A stretch of DNA of 64,000 nucleotides. Origin: Aphrophora alni (lineage: Eukaryota > Arthropoda > Insecta > Hemiptera > Aphrophoridae). The notes under the pieces are model-generated. The model was not told the origin of the DNA. It did not search any database and saw only the letters and a list, made by a program, of their open reading frames with translations. The translations under genes and the position numbers were made by a program. The DNA lies in the NCBI GenBank assembly GCA_963513935.1, contig OY740767.1, positions 79,038,060-79,102,059 of the forward strand, written 5' to 3'. Shown here one piece after another: positions 56,976 through 64,000 of the stretch. The first letter of the stretch is position 1, and each line of letters opens with the position of its first letter.

Positions 56976-57020
<45 letters not shown>
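56976..57020. repeat. (TG)n microsatellite
   Basis: Run of TG joining block B to the tandem primer-site repeats. Confidence 0.95.
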
Positions 57021-57022
<2 letters not shown>

Positions 57023-57366
57023 GCCACGCTACAGCTCTCTCCTTTAGTGGGTTCGAGTAGGGTTCTTCTTGCCCCACGTTGGGCGCCACTTGCCGCGCTG
57101 CAGCTCGCTCCGTTAGTGGGTTCGAGTAGGGTTCTTCTTGCCCCACGTTGGGCGCCACTTGCCACGCTACAGCTCTCTCCTTTAGTGGGTTCGAGTAGGG
57201 TTCTTCTTGCCCCACGTTGGGCGCCACTTGCCACGCTACAGCTCTCTCCTTTAGTGGGTTCGAGTAGGGTTCTTCTTGCCCCACGTTGGGCGCCACTTGC
57301 CGCGCTGCAGCTCGCTCCGTTAGTGGGTTCGAGTAGGGTTCTTCTTGCCCCACGTTGGAACGCCAC
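57021..57366 (-). repeat. Five tandem 69-bp units carrying tRNA-Lys primer-binding sites
   Basis: Units start at 57021, 57090, 57159, 57228 and 57297; the last is one base longer. On the minus strand units 1-4 each contain TGGCGCCCAACGTGGGGC (plus-strand positions 57071-57088, 57140-57157, 57209-57226, 57278-57295). This is the exact 18-nt complement of the 3' end of tRNA-Lys(1,2), as used by some retroviruses. Unit 5 has TGGCG-TT-CCAACGTGG instead. Two unit types alternate (ACGCTACAGCTCTCT and GCGCTGCAGCTCGCT) in the order A-B-A-A-B. Because 69 is a multiple of three, the array stays open in several frames and gives 23-residue repeat ORFs; none looks like a real protein. A sixth, degenerate unit may start at 57367. 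Confidence 0.9.
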
Positions 57367-59861
57367 TAGCCACGCTGCGCCTCTGTCTGACTTCACGAAT
57401 TTAAGATTCTTGTTCCCTTTTTTGGAACACTATTATCACGAACTCTTAAACTCGCTGTACGATCACCACCGACTGGGCGAACCACCTTTCTTTTCAGAGC
57501 AAGCGCGGGCAAGACCAAGGTGCTCACTTTTACTTTTTTAAATCAAAGATTTTGCAACTCTTGGCTCTAATAAGTATGAGCTTGTCCTCATAAACTTACC
57601 AAATTTTAATTAACGCAAAATTCCCTGAATTTTATCTCAATGCTCGATTATTTAAATCTTTTAAGATTAACTCTCTCTCTCTCCAAGGTCGTGCCTTTTG
57701 GGAGAAATCGGCTCTTAAGTTCTGATGATAACTTTTTAAATTTTCAAATTATATTACCAGAGCACATATATAAAATTTATGTTAAAACAAGGTTAATAGC
57801 ATACACAGAATGGATATATATTAAAAACACAACAAAATTTAGAAATGAATTACTTGTATATTATTTTCTCTTTTGCACAGAAAAATTTTATATTCAAAAC
57901 TTTTTTAATCACACCAAACAATTTAATTGAACAATAACACAACTATTTATTTATTTGACAAAATTAATTAATGTAATATTTTCTATATCTTAAACAAAAT
58001 AACAACGCTTGACTTTTCAGACAGAACCACAAACAGTTTTTCCTGTACTGAAAAAGTCGTATTTAAATTATTAATTATTTTCAACACCAAAGCAGAGGTT
58101 TAAAAATGAATTTAATTTTTAATAATTCCCCTAATGACGTTATATTTGAAAAGAAGTTAATATTTGCGAATTATTCCTTAAGTATAAGATACCTTCACAC
58201 TTTAATAGAAGTTCTAGTTGGATTTGGAATTTGTTGTATTATTAGGATGATGGTGATGTGATGTTTTCTATCCAGAGTCTGTAAGCTGCTATGTAGTTGA
58301 ATGCTGGTCTCGAATTCTTCTAAGTCGCCTTGAAGATCGATTAAAGTTGAAATTATTCCAAGTCCAATTAGTAGAGTGACAGTTGAATCTTCCTCTCAGC
58401 TCAGAGTCGGTTGCAGAAGAAACGTCCTTTAAGCGTCGATTCCAAATCAAAAGTAATCGTCTTTCGACGGTTAAATCTCGGTCTCCCTGTCAGTGGGAAT
58501 TAATCCACTTTTCTGGAGCCAATTTTCCTCCCTTTTTGGGAAAAAGGTATTTTCCATATATTATGTGTTTTCAGGCCCTTTTGGTCTGAAATATTTACAC
58601 TATATGTTTTATTAGTCCTATTTTTTGACTAATGAATAGTTTTCTTCCTTAATTATTAATTAAAACACCTTTTAATTAATAATTTATAGTATTTTTTCTT
58701 TAACGTTATCTTTGATCCATGTTGGCAACATGATGATTCTGACTTTAGACTCTGCTTGAAGATGCGCGCGCAACTGTTCATGTTTTTGCATGAAAATCTC
58801 TACTTTTGACGTTTTTTCGTTCAACTCGCTATAACTTTCGAACGCTCGAACCGATTTTAAAGTTCCTTTCGGATTCTTCTTCCTTTCCATCTTGTGGGTC
58901 TTGTGGAACTTGATTCATCGCTCTACTACGCTTCGTTCGCGGGTTATCGCCCTTTTCCTGAAATTTGATTTTTCCCCTTTTCAAATTTTGAGATAAGTCC
59001 TTTCTCAAAATTCTTTTGACGAAATCTTGTTCCTCTTCTACTACGACGAAAAACTATGTTTGTACTTTTCCCATAACTCGTTTGGTTGTCGAGTTATTCG
59101 CCTTTGAAGTCCTTAAGTTTGTGTCGTATGAGTTTATGTTCATAAAAACCCCCCCATTATATATTATTACTTCTGCTTTGGTGTGTTACAATTTTACAGG
59201 CTAGATACATATAATTTGCATGTTACTTTACCCTTTTAACGTTTATTTTACCCGCTTTTGGGCTTTGAAGTTTTACGTTTTGTAATTATTATATCTCCCT
59301 TATTTTATTTTCAAATTTGATTCTAAGTACCTATTATTGTGCCCTATTGTGGTCTCTACAATAGTACTTATTATTATTTTTTAAATGATCCCCCCTTCAA
59401 CTCAAAAATTCCAAAAAACTCCCCAAGAATGACTTTCTAAGTCCATTCTCACCTGTTAATTATTATTAATTCATATTTTTTATTTGTGATTATTGTTACT
59501 TCCCCACTTGGTTATGACTCTACGATTTTTGAATTTTGAATTTATTCTTTTTCCAAACTTTAGGTTTTTGAGCCCTTCTAAAAACTTGAATAACTTTTTT
59601 GTTTTATGTGATTTTAAATTTATTTGTTGATATTATTGGTCGGTTGACTCTACTGAATATTTATTTATATTAATAATTTAGTTTCTTAATAAAATAGGAA
59701 CTAAGGCAGTTTGACTTTTCACGTCCGAACAAGCAAGTTTGCTCTCGACCTGGCGTGACGTCATCGCCCCACCTCGTCCCCACTCTACAAGGTTTAGCGC
59801 GGCAATTTAACTTGTTTTAAATGGACTTGAGACGTTTGGCTTTTTCCAAACCGTCGCAAAA
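57367..59861 (-). repeat. LTR-like block A (about 2.5 kb)
   Basis: Lies between a polypurine tract (AAAGGGGGGAT, 59861-59871) and the tandem primer-binding sites, so on the minus strand it occupies exactly the place of an LTR. It begins TTTTGCGACGGTTTGG. A CRE palindrome TGACGTCA at 59756-59763, about 100 bases into it, would fall in U3 and could act in transcription. CTCCCAAAAGGCACG lies near 57690. There is no coding sequence. No second identical copy is in the window, so LTR status is inferred from context. Confidence 0.4.
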
Positions 59862-59871
59862 TCCCCCCTTT
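59861..59871 (-). promoter_or_regulatory. Polypurine tract
   Basis: The minus strand reads AAAGGGGGGAT immediately before block A. The same core AAGGGGGGAT occurs at 59388-59397 (inside block A) and at 62286-62295 (inside the gag-pro element). Confidence 0.5.
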
Positions 59872-60836
59872 GAACTAAAATTTTCGGTTAAAATGAAAAA
59901 TTCCTATTTTTCATTTTTTAAAAAACTAAAATTTTAGTATTAAACCCCTTTTTCGACATATCACATTTCATATTAACTATTTATTTATCATCTCTATTAA
60001 TCATCAACATAAAGTTTGACATATTAACCTAACAACTTATATAAACACATTTATTTATATCTAAAAAACATCTCCTCCATCATTTCATATATTGATATAC
60101 TCAAAACACATTTTATTCATTATAGTATAATATTTATATATTCAAAACACATTTTATTCACGATAGTATAATATTTATATATTCAAAACACATGTTATTT
60201 ATTATGGTATACATACAAATTTGCTTAAGCGTTCTTTTAGTCCATTACAGCCGTTTCATCTAAACGTCCTTGCTGTAAATAAACACATTGTCACACACAA
60301 AACATATTACATTTATATAAGGAATAATTCGTCTTATATGATTATATTTATCTGCTTTGGTTGAATTTAAAACTATGCCTACATATATATAAAGTACTTG
60401 GTAACTACAACGATTATTATCCTAATTGCAGTTAAAAAGAAAAAATTATTTATGCTATTGGAAATCTCCCTTTAATAAAAAACAAAACAGTACACATTTA
60501 TTCTTTCATTCATTCCTATCACCCTCGGCTAATTTGTTGGACAAGCAGTCTGTCAATATTGGTTGATTGACGTCCGGTTCTCCCCTTCACCTCCTCGTCT
60601 ATACTTTGTTTATTCAGGTGCGGCTTGCAGATGCGTGTTACCGCTATTCGCCTGACCTTGTACACTTAGGAATTTATTCGGGACTTTTCCTGTTAATCAC
60701 TGACCTAGGCTACCTTCTTTTAATCAGCTGAGAGTCCGTTATTTCCCTTTTACCTCACTCGCTTCTACACTTTACATATTACAACTTTTAAACATTACAA
60801 CTTATACATTTTATTCATGAAATTTCTTACTTTCTA
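59872..60836 (-). other. Noncoding tail of the gag-pro element
   Basis: From the end of the protease ORF to the polypurine tract there is AT-rich DNA with no polymerase or integrase remnants. It contains the 41-bp tandem repeat at 60101-60212. Confidence 0.6.
60101..60212. repeat. 41-bp tandem repeat, about 2.7 copies
   Basis: Copies start at 60101, 60142 and 60183, each with TCAAAACACATTTTATT and ATAGTATAATATTTATATAT; the third is partial and altered. Confidence 0.85.
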
Positions 60837-62393
60837 TTAATATCTCCTAAGTCCTTCACATCTAAATTTTACTTTCCCTTCGGGCCTCCTTTCTTTCATT
60901 TTACACTTCGTATAATTTTTGAACTTGACTTTCTTCTTTCGATACCTTAAATTTCGTCCATTTTGTCTTTCCGGATCCGCCATTGTTATTATAGCTCTCC
61001 TTTCTCTCCCGTCTCTGGCGTCGTATCTGTTTTGTGTAAGTTCTGAATCGTTTTCGGAGTTATTTTGCAAATTTTCGTCGTAATTTATTATTTTATTATT
61101 TTCGTCGATTATTGCCTTTGGCACATTTTTATTTCCTTTATTCTCCGCTCCTTTCAGCCCTTCATCTTTATTAATTAATTGGTTACCTTTATCCCACCCT
61201 TTTAACAGCACTTCATCATTATTAAAATTTGCATTTTTCCTCTTCGTTGATTCATTCCTTGCACTTAACTTGTTTCTTCGCTTTTGACCACTTTCTGTTT
61301 CGTCACTACTCGGTCTAGACACGTCCTTTGCTTTTGGTTTTATGTCTACCGTCATTTTGGTAGACAACGTATAAGCCCCTGATACTCGCTTGTACGAATT
61401 TGAGCCTCCTTTATTTGCAGCTGACGACTCTACCATTTTACCGGTTTCGCCGCCATTTTGATGTTCGGTCTGCGCGTCGCTTTTGCTCAATCTTGATCTC
61501 CTATTCTCCGCTTTTCTAAGCACTACTTTATCATTAATTTTTTCAAAAAACTGGCTCACCCTATTCTTACACTCTTTGTCACCTCCGGTATAGTCACATT
61601 TCAGTCTAGACACGTCCTTTGCTTTTGGTTTTATGTCTACCGGCATTTTGGTAGACAACGTATAAGCCCCTGATACTCGCTTGTACGAATTTGAGCCTCC
61701 TTTATTTGCAGCTGACGACTCTACCATTTTACCGGTTTCGCCGCCATTTTGATGTTCGGTCTGCGCATTTTTATTGCTCAATCTTGACTTATTTTCTTTA
61801 AGAAAATCTACAACAATAAATTCATTTTCCTTTACCAGTTGTAGGAAACCCTTTTCCATATTAATTCGACTTCGATATTTGCACATTAAATCACAACTCA
61901 TTATCATTTTGCTTTCCAGCTTTGGTACCACCATAAATACCCCTCTTATTGATTGGTTATTTATTCTAATCTCCAATAATGCCTGTAATTTAATCTTCTG
62001 TCGCTGGCTTTTTATCGCTGTCACCATTTCCGTATTTACAACTGGTAATTCCAAGATTTTATCGTTCCTATTTTTAAGCACATTTTTATAAAAATCCTCT
62101 TGAACACAGGACATTTGAGCTCCGGTGTCAATGGACATATTTACTTTTATATTTTCGATTTCTATCCCTATTTCCGGACATTTTTCGTAAGCTTCACTAT
62201 TTAAAATTTTATTATCTCTTTCCTCCATTAAATCTTCCTTAATTTCTGTGTTTAAAATCCCCAATTTAATTTTATTTATTTTCAGATCCCCCCTTTTATG
62301 TTTGCTAAATTTGGTTTTATCGTCGATCTCAATTCCGTTTGTATTATCCTTTTTCTGCCAAAAATTTTGCCTTGAGATCTCGTATTTTAGTTT
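60837..62393 (-). CDS. Protease-plus-linker ORF (truncated Pol) of a Gypsy-type element
   Basis: An open frame of about 518 codons in the -1 frame relative to gag, continuous from the gag stop to a TAA at 60837. A retropepsin-like domain comes first: NMSIDTGAQMSCV (near 62135) has the catalytic Asp-Thr-Gly, and MIMSCDLM (about 61905) corresponds to the second conserved hydrophobic strand. Then follows a long polar linker with a near-perfect internal duplication (plus-strand copies 61312-61494 and 61603-61785, offset 291 bases, in frame). The C-terminus is very basic (Lys/Arg-rich), perhaps RNA-binding. It ends without any reverse transcriptase, RNase H or integrase, and none lies downstream. 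The protease presumably matures Gag. There is no convincing AUG near the start (an ORF caller would begin at TTG, 62264), which fits expression by frameshifting. Confidence 0.75.
   Translation of the reverse strand, partial: KLKYEISRQNFWQKKDNTNGIEIDDKTKFSKHKRGDLKINKIKLGILNTEIKEDLMEERDNKILNSEAYEKCPEIGIEIENIKVNMSIDTGAQMSCVQEDFYKNVLKNRNDKILELPVVNTEMVTAIKSQRQKIKLQALLEIRINNQSIRGVFMVVPKLESKMIMSCDLMCKYRSRINMEKGFLQLVKENEFIVVDFLKENKSRLSNKNAQTEHQNGGETGKMVESSAANKGGSNSYKRVSGAYTLSTKMPVDIKPKAKDVSRLKCDYTGGDKECKNRVSQFFEKINDKVVLRKAENRRSRLSKSDAQTEHQNGGETGKMVESSAANKGGSNSYKRVSGAYTLSTKMTVDIKPKAKDVSRPSSDETESGQKRRNKLSARNESTKRKNANFNNDEVLLKGWDKGNQLINKDEGLKGAENKGNKNVPKAIIDENNKIINYDENLQNNSENDSELTQNRYDARDGRERRAIITMADPERQNGRNLRYRKKKVKFKNYTKCKMKERRPEGKVKFRCEGLRRY
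61312..61785 (-). repeat. In-frame direct duplication within the protease linker
   Basis: Two copies of about 183 bp (61312-61494 and 61603-61785) differ at only a few bases. The offset of 291 bases is 97 codons, so the frame is kept. Each encodes a segment containing HQNGGETGKMVESSAANKGG and VSGAYTLSTKM. Confidence 0.9.
62286..62295 (-). promoter_or_regulatory. Possible central polypurine tract
   Basis: AAGGGGGGAT on the minus strand, identical to the core of the tract at 59861-59871, lies inside the start of the protease frame. It could prime a second plus strand, as in some retroviruses and retrotransposons; a coding coincidence is the alternative. Confidence 0.35.
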
Positions 62394-63871
62394 TTTGTGA
62401 CCTTGGGCGGGAATTTTTGGTTTGAAGGACCAGGGTTTTGAGGTATCTGTGGTTGAGGTTTATTCTGGGTTTGACCATAGGATCGAGGGTTAGGGTTTTG
62501 GGATGGTTTTGAGTAGTCTTGATTCCTTTGCCTGAAATTTTGATCTCTTTGTGGTCCGTCCCTCCTTTCGAAACTATCTGGTCGGCGAACTTCTCTCGTC
62601 ATTCCGTCTACGTTTTCTATTGTTCTCAAAAATTTAATGGCGTCCTCCAAATGCTCACTAGCCCTTCCAATACACGCTAATTGAACTTTCTGGTCGAAAT
62701 GCCTCATTAGTTGGTATATAAGGAACTCTTCCGGAATTTTGGGTTCCAAATACTCGGCCTTTCGCACCATTTTACAAAAATAATCAACCCTGCTCATATT
62801 TCCGTTAGGATTATATCTATGGTTTTCTATCTGATTCCTAACTACTTGTTGCGTTTGATAACCCCAATAATGCTCTAAAAATAACAATTTAAACTGGCTA
62901 TATTCTTCTGTATCTCGCTTAATTATTTCCCACCATTCCATGGCAGCTCCTTTCAATTTTTTCTCCACTACTTTTAGTTTATCACTTTCTTCCATAACCG
63001 GATTTATTTCTTGAAATACCTCCTCAATTTGTTTCAAAAATTGCACAGGATTATCTCTTGAATTTCCCCAAAATTCTATAGTTTTTGACTCTAAATTTGC
63101 CCTATCTAAATAAATTATATTTTTAGCATTTCCACCGGTTTCTTTAATTTTGGCGACTTCCCTAATTTTAACTTCTAATTTTTTAACTTTCTCCCCAATT
63201 TCTATAGTCGACTTTCCCTGTTCCTTTAAACTGTCCGTCATTTTTTTAATTTCCCCTACGCACTCTTCCACTTTTTCTTCACAATTTTCTATTCGTCTAG
63301 TATTTTCGGCCATATTACTATCTATAGATTCCTTAATTTCCTCCATATATTTCCCTATTTCCTGTTTTCGAGCTTCTTCTCTTTGGATCCGTTTTGTCTC
63401 CATTTCTTCCTCTCTCTTCATCCTCTCTTCTCTCTCCTGCTTCCATCTTGCTTCCATTTCTTCCCTCTCCTGCTTCCGTCTGGCCTCCACCTCTTCTTTT
63501 TCCTGTTTCCGTAATACATCCATTTGGATCCATTTGGCTTCCATCTCATCCTTTTCTTGCTTCCTTTTGGCTTCCAATTCTTCATCTCTCTTCATCCTCT
63601 CGTCTCTCTCCTGCTTCCGTAATTCTTCCATTTGGTTCCATTTGGCCTCCATCTCCTCCTTCTCTTGGTTTTTCTCAATTCTTTCTTCTATTTTTCTGAT
63701 TTGTTCGTTGTCTTCCCTCTCCTTTTCTTTTCTCTGTTGTTCCGCTTTGTCCTGTTCTCTCTCTTGCTTTCTTCTATCCTCCATTTGGTTCAGGTACCTC
63801 ACCATTTTTTGCATTTCTGTCTCCTGTTCCTTTGAACCCTCCTGTTTTGCTGGATCTTTCGCTGGTCCCAT
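62387..63871 (-). CDS. Gag polyprotein of a Gypsy-type element (coiled-coil N-terminus)
   Basis: An intact ORF of about 494 codons. The start is taken at the ATG at 63871-63869, giving MGPAKDPAK; two codons upstream there is only a GTG. Residues about 15-245 are a very long Glu/Lys/Arg-rich coiled coil with repeated REEMEARWKQ-like units. Residues about 250-400 match the Retrotrans_gag (capsid) pattern: IEFWGNSRDNPVQFLKQIE, then AAMEWWEI, then FKLLFLEHYWG and YFCKMVRKAEYL. The tail (about 410-494) is rich in Gln, Asn, Pro and Arg and lacks a CCHC zinc knuckle, so RNA binding probably relies on basic residues. Stops at TAA 62389-62387, directly after a -1 frameshift heptamer. It should form virus-like particles in the cytoplasm. 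Plus-strand ORFs in this interval (e.g. 63150-63911) are shadows. Confidence 0.85.
   Translation of the reverse strand: MGPAKDPAKQEGSKEQETEMQKMVRYLNQMEDRRKQEREQDKAEQQRKEKEREDNEQIRKIEERIEKNQEKEEMEAKWNQMEELRKQERDERMKRDEELEAKRKQEKDEMEAKWIQMDVLRKQEKEEVEARRKQEREEMEARWKQEREERMKREEEMETKRIQREEARKQEIGKYMEEIKESIDSNMAENTRRIENCEEKVEECVGEIKKMTDSLKEQGKSTIEIGEKVKKLEVKIREVAKIKETGGNAKNIIYLDRANLESKTIEFWGNSRDNPVQFLKQIEEVFQEINPVMEESDKLKVVEKKLKGAAMEWWEIIKRDTEEYSQFKLLFLEHYWGYQTQQVVRNQIENHRYNPNGNMSRVDYFCKMVRKAEYLEPKIPEEFLIYQLMRHFDQKVQLACIGRASEHLEDAIKFLRTIENVDGMTREVRRPDSFERRDGPQRDQNFRQRNQDYSKPSQNPNPRSYGQTQNKPQPQIPQNPGPSNQKFPPKVTKN
62390..62396 (-). promoter_or_regulatory. -1 ribosomal frameshift site A AAA AAC
   Basis: Gag ends ...ACA AAA AAC TAA, so the slippery heptamer A AAA AAC is in the gag frame immediately before the stop. 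Slipping back one base moves into the protease frame, which is open from here to 60837 (first codons CTA AAA TAC). A AAA AAC is a classic -1 heptamer, used for instance at the MMTV gag-pro junction. I did not find an obvious pseudoknot downstream; the 3' region includes CGAGATCTCAAGG with a short palindrome. Confidence 0.75.
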
Positions 63872-64000
63872 TTTCACTTCACTTATTCACTTGATTTTAT
63901 TGATTAGTTAAAAAATTTAAATTTCGGTTTAATTTGGACTCTACTTTTAATTATTATTATGTTTGCAATTTAGTATATTTGTCGTTGTAATTACCAGCAC
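63872..64000 (-). other. 5' leader of the gag-pro element (partial)
   Basis: AT-rich untranslated sequence upstream of gag. No primer-binding site is reached before the window ends, so the 5' LTR of this copy, if present, lies beyond 64000. Confidence 0.5.

Noticed and set aside
57040..57090. A tRNA-Lys gene
   Set aside because: Only the 3' end of the tRNA including CCA is present, with 14 extra bases in the T-arm and no 5' half. Eukaryotic tRNA genes do not encode CCA. The minus-strand primer-site reading explains it.
56876..57541. 221-codon plus-strand ORF and 130-156-codon minus-strand ORFs with 23-residue repeats
   Set aside because: The frames stay open only because the repeat unit is 69 bp (a multiple of three). 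The sequence is explained by the tRNA-Lys primer-site repeats.
63150..63911. 253-codon plus-strand ORF rich in Ser, Phe and Leu
   Set aside because: Antisense reading of the Glu/Lys-rich coiled coil of Gag; no independent support.

Overview
The window is AT-rich eukaryotic DNA with no intact host gene that I can recognise. It is dominated by simple repeats (long TA, TG and GA runs, a 58-base T run) and by transposable elements of types common in arthropods: a Gypsy/errantivirus-like element with an envelope gene, mariner-superfamily transposase relics, a Penelope-like element and Ty3/Gypsy elements. Env-bearing errantiviruses are typical of insects, so an insect genome is the best guess; the species cannot be named from this sequence.

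Layout. 1-13.4 kb is mostly AT-rich noncoding DNA. It holds one copy of a diverged repeat that recurs at 42.5 kb, a perfect 281-bp palindrome at 6.76-7.04 kb, and the decayed C-terminus of a non-LTR reverse transcriptase at 9.5-9.9 kb. 13.5-16.3 kb holds two broken mariner-type transposases on the minus strand. 18.07-21.62 kb is an apparently young LTR element on the minus strand with near-identical LTRs and one intact gag-like gene but no protease, reverse transcriptase or integrase. 23.0-23.5 kb is a third mariner relic. 24.3-26.0 kb (minus) is a Gypsy integrase relic with a possible LTR, abutting a broken Penelope-like element at 26.0-27.5 kb (plus).

27.5-44 kb is almost geneless. It contains a 165-bp GA run, a pair of inverted tandem 118-bp repeat arrays (33.1 and 35.3 kb) around a 2-kb spacer, a small pogo-like scrap at 41.1 kb, and the second copy of the diverged repeat. 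At 44.2-44.45 kb an errantivirus LTR plus tRNA-Ser-type primer-binding site lies on the minus strand. The matching pol-env-LTR remains lie on the plus strand at 49.1-52.55 kb, behind a C-rich minisatellite and three CRE palindromes. An imperfect foldback sits at 53.4-53.75 kb.

54.5-64 kb belongs to long-LTR retroelements on the minus strand. At 62.4-63.9 kb is an intact gag, followed in the -1 frame by an intact protease-plus-linker ORF (60.8-62.4 kb). The heptamer A AAA AAC sits exactly at the gag stop. No reverse transcriptase follows. Next come a polypurine tract, an LTR-like block of about 2.5 kb, and then five tandem 69-bp units, four of which carry a perfect 18-nt tRNA-Lys primer-binding site. 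A second LTR-like block follows.

The unifying theme is non-autonomous LTR retroelements. Two different ones (gag only; gag plus protease) keep open structural genes but lack polymerase genes, so they presumably depend on enzymes supplied in trans. Around them lie dead copies of several other transposon classes.
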